A stretch of 64,000 nt of DNA, taken from assembly GCA_026214975.1 (NCBI GenBank), contig JAOBSW010000425.1:1-64000 (forward strand). The letters run 5' to 3'. Shown here piece after piece: positions 10,746-22,080 of this stretch. The stretch comes from Gentiana macrophylla (lineage: Eukaryota > Streptophyta > Magnoliopsida > Gentianales > Gentianaceae). Position 1 is the stretch's first letter; every line of letters begins with the position of its first letter. The notes beneath the pieces were generated by a model. The model did not search any database. It had not been told where the DNA came from and was given only the letters and a program-made list of their open reading frames with translations. A program made the translations under genes and the position numbers.

Positions 10746-11829
10746 CAGATTTTCACTTGCTTCTCCACAACGTGCTGACATTTACTCCGATATTGTTCCT
10801 TTACTTGAGAGCCGTTTCCAGAGATAAGTCTTTTTCTTAAATTCTCATTTATTTTTGTCATTGAGGACAATGCCATGTTTAAGTGGGGGGTAGGAGACTT
10901 AGCTATGTTATGTTATGATTGAAATTTGAATGAAACGGTAGGAAAATTGAAAATTTGAATAAATACCATATTATGTATCTCGTACACTTAGAATTGTGAG
11001 TTCCTAGCTAAGAATTCATAGGAAATAAACCAAGTTTCATGAGTACGTGATCATTTTATACTTATGTTAAGTAAATTTAAGGATATTCATGCCCGTTCTT
11101 GCAAGTAGTTATTTATTATTCAATTACTCAATCTGTGAATCGAGTATACCGCGCAAATCATAATAACTGAAGAAATTATGTGTACATTGCATAGATGATT
11201 GGTTATGTGAACTTAGTATCGATATCTATCTGCTGATGCATTCTTATCTTTTAGCCATTAAAGCAGAGTAATAAGCTTGAGACGTACCTGTGTTTTAGCA
11301 AAATGTTAGACACTGGGCTTGTAGTGACATTACCAAAGTTGCCCCGCGCTTGTGGTAATATTCGATGCTATACATGATCTAAGATAGGGGGATACTCCTA
11401 AAAAAAAAATTTCTTCCTTGAGATTGATAGTATTTGAAAAATATGAAGAATTGAAGAAATTCAACTTTTAAGAGGCTTTGAGTAGTACTCGGTCTCCAAG
11501 TCCAAAATCCCTATAGATACGCTCTTGCTTATTGCTCTAGTGCTCTAACCATTGCGAGGCATAAGAAGTATGAATGCTGAGGTTGGTAGGTTGAGATTGC
11601 GAAGTTAGCATAAACTCTAATCTTGCCATGAATATATAAAACTAAATCCACATGCACACATCACTTCGATTCATAGTAAGTAGTGAATAATGGATATCTT
11701 ATGAGCATGACTAGTATGAGTTGACTTGAGTTGCTAGTGTAAGTATGATTTGACCATAGAAAATGTTGTCTTGGGGAATGACTTATTGATGCTTTGTTCG
11801 GGACGATCCAAGTCTAAGTGGGGGGTAGT
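10746..11829 (+). other. G1 3' tail with two purine tracts, including PPT
   Basis: Non-coding tail related to the reverse complement of the G2 tail (24745-25950). Shared blocks include CATTGAGGACAATGCCATG and ACGTACCTGTGTTTT. The polypurine tract AAGTGGGGGGTAGT (11816-11829) directly precedes the 3' LTR and would prime plus-strand DNA. A near-identical tract, TTTAAGTGGGGGGTAGGAG, lies about 940 bp upstream, at about 10877-10895. Confidence 0.7.
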
Positions 11830-13609
11830 TGATGACGGTCAAATTATACCCGTAAAAGTCATCAAGATTGACCTTAAATCGAGATTAATAATGTATATTT
11901 CATATTGAATCACTCGTTTATATTTATTATTTAATGTTAAGTGATTATTAATATGATATTTGGTATTTAATGCTTTTGTTATTAAAAGACCGATTTATTG
12001 TGCGATAAATGCTGATTTTGTAGATCGTGATAAATCGGGAAGATAAATATCGCGCAATCGATAAATCTCAAGATAATGAAAAGGAAAATCGGAGCATTAA
12101 TCAAAGGATAAATCAGATCAGTTCAAAAGAATGCAGTGGGAACAAGTCGGACAAAGAGACGCGTTTAACACGTGTAAAAGGGCTTGGTCGGCCGAGCCTA
12201 TCCATTCGATCGACCGAGAGAGTCGGCTCGGTCACTTGAAGTTTATCCGCGTAAATCGCGTGTATACCTTCTAGATCCTTCCTAGGTCGGCAAAAACCTC
12301 TATATAAGCAGCAGCTACGAAATTTGTAAAAACACACCAAAACACACCAACATATCCCTTCATTTTTTCTTCAATCTTACAATTCATAATATAACTTTGA
12401 TACAATGTAGAATAATTTGAGGGTTTCCAGCAATTTAAGGGCTGCAAATATGTAAGCTCTTATTTTCTGTTTATTTTATTTTCCGTAATTAATCCCCCCC
12501 AATTATGATTTATCGTTTGAATTGATTATTCATAGCTAGCTGATGTAGATCTAGGCTATGGCGTTAGGGAGGTGGCGATACCTTGTCTATGAGGATCACA
12601 TACCCTACGTCCTTTACTTAGTGTCTATGTATGAATCGGTATTGCTTAATTAACGTGTATCTATGTTAGTTTATATAATTGCTTGACGAATTGCAATTTA
12701 ATCCGTATTGTATGAGAAACGCTGAGAGATACATTCAGGGATGTAATCTGGGGGAAAAGGACCATTCGGTCGACCGAGTCCAGCTATTCGGTCGACCGAG
12801 CCCTGTTTTCATCCGTTAAATAGCCACGTCTTTATGGTTAGGTTAACTTAATAGAATTTATTATCTCAGTAGGTATGGCTATGGCTACGTTACTCGCTTA
12901 GTTTAATTAAAATGTGTAAAAAGGAAATACCAATATAAAACTCTTAGGTAGGCTTATGAATTGATCTTCACGGACGTTCAACGTTATCTAGGTAGGTTTA
13001 TATTCGGGAATTGCATGCACCGCTATATACGTCGTCGTAGATTAGCATGAGACTATAACTTGGTAATTGCTAGTTGGACGAGAGCTTGAGTAATCGTTTA
13101 GGAAATACGCCTAACCAAAGGAATGTTGCCTGGACGAGGTGTACGGTTAATATCGGCATCCTTAGAGTCGTAAGCGTGTGAGTTATATGAGATGGAGGCA
13201 CTTAAAAGCGAAGTCACGTAACAATATCATAGTGATCTAGTGACCTACCGGTGCTACGTCAAGTTTTAGAGGATGACTCCCGTAGCAAATCTAAGATAGA
13301 TACAAACGGATTGACAGTTAATAAGTTTAGTTTATTATATAAATTATCTAGGTCCAAACGATAAAGACTATAATTGAGGAGGTTAATTACGTTGTGTCGA
13401 GTCGTGTCTTTACCTTTCTTGTCTTATGTTGGTCGAGACCGCCTCATGTCCTTGACATGTTTAATTAATTGTTTGTTTATAAGATGATCCACAATTGGTT
13501 CCTGTGGGATCGACCTTGATTCACTATAGCTATACTCACGATGGGCCTAGTCCTCTTGCTAGTATTGGTTTATGGTGGTCAAGTATTTTATTACGATTGA
13601 CCCCGATCA
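11830..13609 (+). repeat. G1 3' LTR
   Basis: Direct repeat of 6137-7905, starting TGATGACGG and ending CCCCGATCA. TATA box at 12301-12307. It has two tandem 22-bp copies of an ATTCGGTCGACCGAG unit at 12764-12805 where the 5' LTR has one. Differences from the 5' LTR are scattered substitutions and 1-2 bp indels, so the insertion is not ancient. Confidence 0.88.
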
Positions 13610-15701
13610 ATGAGGCATCTCCGAAGAAAGTTGCACAATTGTCTACAAACGATATAGATGATCGAATTGCAGATTATCCGAGTGGAAGGAGGGGATTCCA
13701 GACAACAACTTCAAGACTTAGTCCGCATGCTTGCTGAAGATGCATGGCTATTTAATTTTCTGGGAATCACAACTCTGGTAGGTGTACTTGATGAATCGCC
13801 TCTATGGGACTTGGTTGATGCAGCCAAGACAAAACTGCCCCAGGCCTCTGGGAGACAGTGTGATGACTCAGACAATGGGGAAGATGATGTGCATGAAGAT
13901 GATGATGATCTTGATGATGATCATGATGATAATGATGATAATAATGGTGATTTTGGTAAAGACAGAGAAGAGGATGCTCCTGCACCAGATGCAATTGATG
14001 ATACAACTCTTCTACGTACTTTCTTGAAACCACAAGCATCCAACAAGTCCTCAACTCCGGCAAAGACAGCCACTCAACCACTGACTGTGAATGTTCCAGC
14101 TGACAAAAACACATTGTGGACACTGGTTCAGCTGCTGCCACACCAGTCAAAGAAACCCCGGCACAGGGATAGGGGGAACTGCAGCTCAAGAAACTCCAGC
14201 ATACACATCCACCCAAATTCTTGACAATTTGGAAACTGGAGCAGATGTCACTCAACATCAAGACAAGGGACAACAAACAGATCCAGAACTAGCTGACACA
14301 AGGCACAAACTCTCTCAGCTGGCCACTGGCATTACCAATAAAACTTTTAAGAAAGCAGCAGACCTGCTGGCTGAAGAATTGGAGGAGCAAGCCATGTATC
14401 TCAGATCCATGACTTCAGCATTTAATGACAAAAGCTCCTCCATTGAACACAAGTTTCAGGCCATTGCAGAGTACATCAATGCACAAAACATTGTGGTTCA
14501 ACACCAGGGAAATATGATGAAGCAGCTTAATATCAATATCACCAACAATCTTGCAGGGCTCAGACAACATATTTCCCAAGAAAATGAATTAATGGCAAAG
14601 GCCTTTGGCACTAAATTTTGCAGTATGAATGAGAAACTGAATGATCATCACCACAGATTCACATCTATTGAATCAAAGCTTGACTCTCTGATCGGCACGG
14701 CAGAGGCCACAAATAGCATCTTACTCCAGCAAAGGGATGATGCTGCCAAAAAGGGGGAAAATAGGGATAAGCCTGAACCTGATGGATCAACAATCAGACC
14801 CCCAAATTCACTGAAGAACAGCTGAGAGCAAGAGACAGAGAAATAAGAATCGAAATGAAGCGTAAGAACGACAAGGAAGGGTCGAGAAGAAGAGAAAAAG
14901 CCCTAAAGGGAACCACGCATTGGATTTCCTCATCCTATGCAAAGAAGAGATGATGATAGAGACAGATCCGGCAGACAACAAAGGCCTGGATCTAGTCAGC
15001 AAAGAGGATTAGCTAGTCAACACAAACTCAAAGACACGAGGAAACACCACAGAGGCAGCTAGCAGCTCCGGATATCTTGGGAACACAGAACTTACACTGG
15101 TCACCAAAGCAAAGAGAATATGATGCAGATGTCTTTGGACCATGTAAGAGAATTTTCAGAGAGTCTGGGAAGGACTTTATCCTCACTCCTCACAAGATGA
15201 AGCTTGGGCTGATTGGCTAAGCTTATCGGGATGAAAGGATGAGAACTGATATGGCCAAACTCTACAATGAAGTCAAAAGTGAGTTTGCACTTCTCAAATA
15301 AACCAACAACAAACCAAGCTCAGCCATACCACTATCTGCAAAAGGACCAGAAGACTTGCCAGCTGAACAACAAGAAGAATTCAAATATATGGCAAAATTT
15401 TTCAATCCTATGGGAAGAGTGGAGAAACAGGAGTAGTGGAGTCTCTACAAAAAGCCTCAAGTTTGCAGATTCACATATTGCTGAGGCCAGGGAAAGACTT
15501 GAAAGATATTTTGCAGAACCTAAGGCAAATGAGACCATGCTGATTTCAATGCAGACTTTTTGCCAAAAGAGTTTTTCAGGTGTATCTGAATACAAGCTTT
15601 GGCTTACTGGAAGTGGAAGTTTCCAGAAATTGATTGGAAAGACATTGAAGAGATTCAGACTACAAAGTTCAAGAGGTACAAGGCTGAATTAAGCAAAATG
15701 T
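13610..15701 (+). pseudogene. Element A extra (env-like position) ORF, C-terminal part
   Basis: Continuation of the ORF broken by G1; removing G1 and one target duplication keeps the reading frame. Parts in order: a leucine-rich segment (about 13700-13860), an Asp-rich tract over a GAT repeat (13880-13990), a Pro/Thr/Gln-rich linker, a frameshift near 14150, then a long heptad-rich helical region (about 14290-14760, e.g. KKAADLLAEELEEQAMYL and HRFTSIESKLDSLI) predicted to be coiled coil. Next comes a very basic Arg/Lys segment (about 14820-15000) and a C-terminal part with WKFPEIDWKDIEEI-like sequence near 15620-15690. The stop is at about 15700. Several frame changes occur, and no membrane helix is obvious. 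Function unknown; env-like only by position. Confidence 0.65.
13880..13963 (+). repeat. GAT-rich trinucleotide tract encoding poly-Asp
   Basis: Imperfect GAT repeat with interruptions. Read in the extra ORF frame it encodes the Asp-rich run, and in other frames Met/Ile or His runs. It echoes the acidic run just before the G1 insertion, so G1 landed within an extended acidic region. Confidence 0.8.
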
Positions 15702-15838
15702 AGTTTGTAACATTTGAATAAAGTTTTAGAACTTATTGCCCTATGATGGATGAATAAAATTGCTGAATTTGTGTTCTGTTGTTTATTATGAAAATTTTGA
15801 TTACTTATATTCAGGCTTATGAGGGTTTTGGCATCATC

Positions 15839-15852
15839 AAAAAGGGGGAAAT
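15839..15852 (+). other. Element A polypurine tract
   Basis: AAAAAGGGGGAAAT following CATCATC, directly before the 3' LTR. The CATCATCAAAAAGGGGGA context is characteristic of Sirevirus PPTs. It primes plus-strand synthesis. Confidence 0.8.
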
Positions 15853-17029
15853 TATTAGGAACATTTTATCATGTTTTGATGATGGCCATACTAGCTGTTA
15901 TAGCAAGCCTGAAATAAGTTAGAATTCTCTGTATAAGTCATTACTTAGAGTCTGACCTGTTGTATAAGTTAAGTCAGACAAGTATTGTACTAGTTGGTAG
16001 GACGGCAAAGAAAAAACAGATATTCGGCAGAGTGAAGCCAGCCAAGCACCAGCAGAGAAGCAATGCAGACATTAAAGGTCTGACTTGTAACCAAGGAAGT
16101 CTGTGATGACCTTGGACAAGTCTAAGTTATACTACAAGCGATGTACATTAATATGGTGTACACTGATCTCACCCCAATCAAAGATCAGTGAAGTACAAAG
16201 ATTCTCCTCAAACAGAAACAAAGAAGAAAAGCGTTGAATAGGCAAAGCGCACTCACTTTCGGGCGGTGAGTAAAGACGAAACGGTGAAGGAAGATCTAAA
16301 GCGGCTAAGTCGGAAGGATCACTCGACCGTTACGAAACAATGAAGTAACACTTACGGATCAGATTTAGTATATGTTGAAGATTCAGAAGATCATGCATTA
16401 AATGCACAATCAATAGAGGATCAATCAAGGACGGATTTTCTGCTATACGTTTGAAGAAAGAATCCGATCACTGAAATCAAGGAAAATGTAATTAAGGGGG
16501 AATCAAGAATAAAATCAAGGATTATTCCCTCATTAATATAGCCAACGGACAGAATTTCAAAATCAAGGTTATTCAAGGCTATAAATAGAAGGCATTGACA
16601 GACAAAAAAAAAGGTGAACAAAAATATAAAAATCAAGTGAAAACTCTGTCAATTTGAAAAGCCTTCTCTCTGAACTTACAAGGAAACATATAGTGATCAA
16701 CTCGGACATCGAGCTACCTAGTCATACTCAAAGACCGAGTTTGATCAATTAAGTTTGTGAATCACATTCTCACCAAAGTAAAACAAGCTGAATCGAGAGG
16801 CAATCCGAGAAGGAGTTGAACTGTGATAGTTGTTGAAAGATTTTGATCTCAAGGAGCAGCAAGGAAGACTAAATCATCAAGTCATTGTAAGTCAAGGAGT
16901 GATAGTCTTGTAGATTGTGAAGCTTGGGAAGCCAAGGACAATCATACTATTGTATCTATGAAAACAATAGTGAATTCCTCCGATCATCACAGGAGAAGAG
17001 TGGACTAAGGGATTACACCACCCTGAACC
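15853..17029 (+). repeat. Element A 3' LTR, first part
   Basis: Begins TATTAGGAACATTTTATCATG; the first TG of the LTR has become TA. The opening TTTTGATGATGG and the GTCTGA...AGTCAGACAAGTATTGTA block match the LTR of element B (59694 onward) distantly. A TATA box lies at 16580-16587. The LTR is interrupted at 17029/17030 by C1, and GAACC (17025-17029) is the left target duplication. The remainder of the LTR resumes at 47227. Confidence 0.8.
16580..16587 (+). promoter_or_regulatory. TATA box of element A LTR
   Basis: TATAAATA in CAAGGCTATAAATAGAAGGC, about 730 bp into the LTR. Probable core promoter element; the 5' LTR copy that would drive the element is outside the window. Confidence 0.55.
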
Positions 17030-18862
17030 TGTTAGGTTTTATGCCCGAAAGACAATTTGTAATTGTTTTATTTAAATAAATGGCAGAATTTATTTCATCT
17101 TATTTATTCGCATTTATTGCCAATGTTAATACACTACAGAAAACCCTAAGTGTATTGATTATGTAATCACAACTCAGTGTATGGCTATACACACGAGGAT
17201 TGAGTTTGTGAAATATACTTAAAATTGACTTAGTCCGTAGCGTTATTAATCGGAGTACAGGTCTCTAGATTAATTTGCTATTAATGCGCCCAGAACACTT
17301 TACGGTGTGACAGTTTTATCCGGATTTATCGGTAATAGGGTACCTAGTGGGGCATTTATATATGATGATAATCATATAGAAATTTGGACCGATTTGATTT
17401 GAGTTCTCGATATAATTCCGTATTCGAGAAGTCTTATCGAATCACAAGATGATCATATATGGATTAATCTCAATCCCGAGGTGATCACTGCATAAACCGC
17501 TTAGACTAGGTAGAGTTTGATGTGTTAGTAAGGATCACTTGGCAGATATGTGGTCCAACACTTCTCGTTGGCTCTATTCGGAATGAGTGAGTGGTCCGTG
17601 TTATCACAGATATGGATTCCATTCCTTCCTCGGTAAGTAGATAGACAGTTCCTTATTTGTTAACCCTAGAAAGCGATCGATGGGCCCGGTTCATATTATA
17701 TTGGTTATGAACTAATTGATCACTAGGGGTTAATGTTAAATAAGGATAATATGTTTGAGAAGGGTTTACGGAAATATCACGAATCAAGTGAATAAATCTA
17801 TGAGGATTTATCCGTATGTAATGATTATATCAGTGGACGATTTCGACTCATAAATTGAGTGTAAGTTATCTATATTCGATAGAGTTCAATTTCGGGTTTA
17901 TGGTGGTGTAATCCCGGAATTAATAGGTTGGATATAATTATTTTGTCTGACAAATAATTTTATTCGACTTATTGTAGCTACAGAATATTGGTCCATGGTC
18001 AGCGACGTGGCTCCTAATATAGCATATAGGTTTTCTTGTCGTTGCACCTCAATTATAATTAAATAGTTGGATTGGACTATTTAATTTGATATGTGGATTA
18101 ATTGTTTAGTTGGACTAAATAATTAAATACACGGAAAAGACATTTTTCATGGGCTCGGCCCGAATTGGTGCGTTGACCTAATTTTTGGTCAAATATAGAA
18201 AAAGGTGCGTGACCTTATTTTGAGAGAAAGGTGCGCATGCATATTGTGATTTATTATTTAATTATTAAGTAAATAGTTTTCTTGGATAATTATTTAATAT
18301 ATGATTTATCTTTTATTTGTTAAATGATAATTCATGGAATATTAGATAATAATATGATTTATCCTAAATTTTTTGGAATAATTATTTTATTTATCTTTTA
18401 TTTGAAAAAAGATTAATATAATAATTATCTCTTAATTATTTAATCCTTGGGGCTTAAGTTTTACTCTCCTATATAAAGAGAGTTCTCCCAAGCCTTTTGA
18501 CAATCACTAATCACGCCATATACACAAGAAAGTGGCTTAGAATTTTCGGCCATCTTTTTTGTTTTTTGAGTTGGAATAATCTTGGGATTATTCCGGTAGC
18601 ATATCAAGGAGGTCCGGCGGCGGGAAACACCATCCACTTGGTGTTGCTGGGAGACACACGTTGGAAGACGGTGGCTGCTCAATCACGTGTTCAAGGAGCC
18701 TTTTGATCTTGGAGTTAAGCACCATAAAAGGTAGGCTCCTAAACCCCCTTGTAGATTTAGATCTTAAATTTATGTTTTTTGTTTCGTTTAGATCTAGATC
18801 TGATGCATTCCGCTGCGTAATCGGGTCAATCTATGATTGATCCGACGATATTACATCTAACA
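17030..18862 (+). repeat. C1 5' LTR (LTR-a)
   Basis: TGTTAGGTTTTATGCCCG...ATTACATCTAACA, 1,833 bp. TATA box TATATAAA at 18470-18477 in CTCTCCTATATAAAGAGAGTT. The last 390 bp would be R and U5. No coding content; short open frames within it are chance. Confidence 0.92.
18470..18477 (+). promoter_or_regulatory. TATA box of C1 5' LTR
   Basis: TATATAAA embedded in CTCTCCTATATAAAGAGAG, a short imperfect palindrome. The same box occurs in the three sister LTRs at 35358-35365, 43303-43310 and 46830-46837. It is strongly conserved, so it is a credible core promoter. Confidence 0.7.
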
Positions 18863-18864
18863 AG

Positions 18865-18877
18865 TGGTAGCAGAGCC
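18865..18877 (+). other. C1 primer binding site (initiator Met type)
   Basis: TGGTAGCAGAGCC, 2 bp after the LTR end. It differs from the canonical TGGTATCAGAGCC at one base (T to G); C2 has the canonical form at 35756-35768. Pairs with the 3' end of initiator tRNA-Met. Confidence 0.85.
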
Positions 18878-20864
18878 TTTGATCTAACGATCAAAGAATA
18901 TGAGTTTTAGATCTAGGAGTGGAAAAGCATGTTATAGGTGTTTTTATTTCGTTTTTTTGTAAATTCGAAATTTATCATGTTGTATGCTTGTGAATGTTGT
19001 GGTTGAAGAGATGGATTGGGTTGGTACTGTTTACCCGTAGATCTATTTTGTAGCTCTTTTGTTTAGTAACAATTGAGCATAAGAATTGTATTTTTTTTAT
19101 GTCAATTTTCGAAAATTATGTAATTTTATTGTAATTTTATTATTCCGGGCTCGATAAGATGAAGATCTTGAAGAAAAGATGAATATCAAGGCGAAACCCA
19201 AGGTATGAACGAGGAGAAACGGCTAAAAACTTTTTTTTTTAAAAGCTGTCCAGCACCTTTAGCAGCGCTAAAAACGTCACAACAGCTTCTGTTTTTGCTT
19301 AAACAGGCTGCAGCAGCACCTGTAGCGGCGCTTTCTGCCGCTGCAAAGTTTTTTAAAACCCTAGCTTATGCTAGTGGTAATAACATGCGGCTGTTTTTAA
19401 TTTTAATTTTTTTTATATAATCTGTACTTCTTTTAATTCAGCCGACATATATATATATAAAAAAAGGTTTTATTTAATTATAATAAATTGGTTTTATTTG
19501 ATTAAAAAGCCTTTTCTCCTCTCGGGTGTTCGTGGTTCGTGATCCGGCGATTCGAGTTCAAGATTTGAAGATCAAGACTCGAAGACATAGATTAAGTTTT
19601 ATTTTTCCATAGAAAATAGTTAGTCGGGGGTACCAACGGTCCATCTCGGTGTTTACATTTCGGTATAATTTTGTGTTTGATCAAGATTACGTGCTTAAAA
19701 CCGGAAAATTGCCATGACTTGCATCTTCATGATTCCACTCCAATGCATACATATAGCTAGTTTATTTCGAATAAATTAGGCATGTATAACTCGAATAATT
19801 AGTATGAATGCTTATTAATTTAATATGTGGTAGTTAAATAATAAGTAGCTAATTATAAAAACCGAGGACCCGGGTTTATGTCAATCGTTTACGATTTTAG
19901 TGATGGATTCTCGGTGAATCCCACTTGGATAAATCGTTGAGTTTTTTTTTCGGTTATGGCTTCTCAGTGAACCCACCTTAAACAAAAACGAGATTACGCT
20001 TTGGGTGACAACTTAGAAATCGGAGAATCTTAGTACATGGGTTCGGAAATGGTCTAACCATGGTTGGGCGAGTTCAACCGAGCTTCGGCTCAATCGACTC
20101 CCCTCCACGTGTGATGTACGTTACAGCAGTTCGATAGGACTTAGCATAGCCGATAAGCCTTCGGGCTAAACGGGCTTCTCTCGCCGGATTGGCCTCGAAT
20201 CGTCACATATGTTCCAACGAATAAGACGGGCGAAGCTTGCCTACATAACCGACCCTATTCGAGTACTTTGATTTATTGTTTCTTATTGTCAAGGCCAAAA
20301 CCGTAATTAGTAAACCCACCACTTTTTCAAAATATTGAGTGGGAGCGGGGAAGGCGACAGCCAACCCCACGGCCTCTACTATAGATGCAAGCACGTGAGA
20401 GAATGGTGACACCTCATGCCGCTTTGATTTCGGCCCCCTTCAGATGGTGTTCACCGCTATCAAAATTCAAGGCTTGGTCTCTGAAAGGATAGGATATCGG
20501 GTACTCACCGGGTCACTGACCTGCCCCTCGTAGGCATACTCGGGGCGTACTCTGAGATCTGATATAGTAGGTCACACTCTTTGTGGATATTTTCGAAATA
20601 TCTAGGCTAGAAAAAGTAAAGGTAATCAATGATTAAATGTCCGGGATGTCTGATTCCTGAGAGATGTTCGATTCTCGAAGCTTAATCATTAAGAGACATT
20701 GTCTCAGTTTAACCGTCATAATACTGATATCGACCCTCTCGGACAGTACTATACTAGGTTAAATCCTTGGAATGGTAGGATAGACTTCTTGTAGTTTATT
20801 ATTCCTAAAACAATATATAGTAGTGTATATTTGATTAAGTTTCTGTCATTTTATTTACAGCAAC
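18878..20864 (+). other. C1 leader, 2 kb non-coding
   Basis: Untranslated region between PBS and gag. It is closely similar to the C2 leader except for a poorly matching stretch at about 19225-19470, which in C1 has GCAGC/GCGCT-rich sequence and a TATATATATA run. The shared Ty1/Ty3 module lies at 19936-20313. An open frame at 19205-19420 falls in the variable stretch and is not conserved in C2, so I do not call it a gene. Confidence 0.7.
19936..20313 (+). repeat. Module shared with G1 (copy in C1 leader)
   Basis: 378 bp matching 8751-9128 of G1 and 36899-37271 of C2. Within the copia family it is part of the normal leader and is flanked by conserved copia sequence on both sides, which suggests that copia is the donor and G1 the recipient. 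Confidence 0.85.
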
Positions 20865-21700
20865 ATGTCTTCACAAATTCAAACTTTACTGAATGATAAG
20901 CTTAATGGCGACAATTTTACTAAGTGGAAAAGTAACGTAAATGTGGTGCTCTGATTTGAGAATGCACAGTTTGTTTTGAATGAGGATTGCCTGTTCTTCC
21001 TCTCAAAATCCGCCTAAACGCATTTGCGACCAACATCAAAAATGGCAAGAGGCGAATAATAAGGCAAGAGGCATCTTCTTAGCCTCGATTGTCGGATGTC
21101 ATTCGGAGCAAGATTGAGGGTTTTAATACTGCACGAGAAATCTTGCAGCATTTAACCACCATGTTTGGCAAACCATCTGATCAAGGAAGACACGAGGCTG
21201 TGAGGAAGGCTGTCAATGCCAAGATGAGGTGGGGTCGATCGGCCATTGGTCATGTGATGAACATGATTAGTTACTTTACCGATGCAAAGAACTCATGGTG
21301 CGATTATAGACGATGCTACCCAAGTGTCGTTGATTCTCGAATCTCGACATCCGATTTCCGACGCTCAGACCCGCCACGCCATGTCTAAGGCTCACCTTTC
21401 CATGACAGAGTTGATCAACGAACTTCAAGTCTATGAGGATCTTTCTACGAAAGATAAAACCTTAGACCAGGAAAGAAGGCCGAGAGGCCAATGTGGTAGT
21501 ATCCAAGGCGTCTAAGTCAAACCCAGTAGGGTAAACAAAAGAATAAGAAACAAACCGCGCCTGGCGCCTAAACCTATGAAGAAGAAGAGTGAGCCGAATA
21601 CACCATCCAAGCCCAAGGGCAAGTGTCATTATTTTGAATGAGATAGGCACCTTTGGCGCCGTCATTGCCCCGTATATCTCAAAGATGTAAAGGATGGGAA
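20865..21700 (+). pseudogene. C1 gag
   Basis: Copia capsid and nucleocapsid. The start ATG at 20865 (MSSQIQTLLNDKLNGDNFTKWKS) is supported by the same start in C2 at 37817. A TGA at 20952-20954 replaces GTA of C2. Later frames give SDVIRSKIEGFNTAREILQHL and HEAVRKAVNAKMR, the usual gag helical region. The zinc knuckle at about 21623-21665 (KCHYFE...HLWRRHCPVYL) is degenerate and contains a stop. Many frameshifts relative to C2. Confidence 0.85.
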
Positions 21701-21739
21701 GGTTAAGGCTAGCAATGGGAAAGATAAGAAAGGTAATCT

Positions 21740-22080
21740 TGAATTACTTGTCTTGGAATCTTTTAATGTAGCTAAAGATGTTTCAAATTGGATACTGGAT
21801 ACTAGAGCTACTAACCATGTATGTTCTTCTTTAGAGATCCTTAGTTCGTTTGAGGAGCTAGAGGAAGGAGCTCAAGTTATGAGAGTCGGCACCGGGGCGT
21901 TAGTTTCAGCAAAAGCAGTGGGAGCTGTGGTTTTACATTTTGGAAATAAAGTTTTACATTTAGACACTGTTTATTTTATTCAATTTTCGTGAGAAATTTA
22001 ATTTCTCAGATTCGCTTTGAAAGACCAGTTTGTACTGTTTCTTTTATGAATGATGAGTTTACTATTTCAAAGAATGGTTT
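21740..22080 (+). pseudogene. C1 aspartic protease
   Basis: Retroviral-type protease of the polyprotein. The active-site motif reads WILDTRATNHVCSSL; the catalytic DTGA is changed to DTRA (21799-21810), which should abolish activity. VMRVGTGALVSAKAVGAV and VLHFGNKVLHLDTVYFI complete the domain. C2 retains Gly at the same place but has a frameshift next to it. The open frame ends at 21992, two indels before the next domain. Confidence 0.88.

Larger units (their letters stand above)
6137..13609 (+). mobile_element. Ty3/gypsy-type non-coding element G1 (7.5 kb)
   Basis: Complete element with two LTRs of about 1.77 kb (6137-7905 and 11830-13609). LTR ends are TGATGACGGTCAA and TTGACCCCGATCA. It has a tRNA-Asp-type PBS at 7912-7929 and a polypurine tract ending at 11829. 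Flanks are ATTAG (6132-6136) and ATGAG (13610-13614), a 5-bp target duplication with one mismatch. The internal 3.9 kb has no gag or pol domain in any frame, so it is non-autonomous. LTR and 3' tail sequences match those of the coding element G2, which probably represents the related autonomous partner. It sits in the extra ORF of element A. Confidence 0.88.

Noticed and set aside
12764..12805. CRISPR-like spaced palindromic repeats in the gypsy LTRs
   Set aside because: There are only one or two units per place, spacing is irregular, the units lie within LTRs of a plant element, and no cas genes are present.
13767..14276. A 169-codon minus-strand frame opposite the extra ORF
   Set aside because: It is an antisense shadow. 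Its His-rich run is the complement of the GAT repeat, and the + strand frames carry the coiled-coil protein that continues on both sides.
19205..19420. Short Ala-rich frame in the C1 leader
   Set aside because: It lies in the segment that is not conserved in C2 and has no start context or domain.
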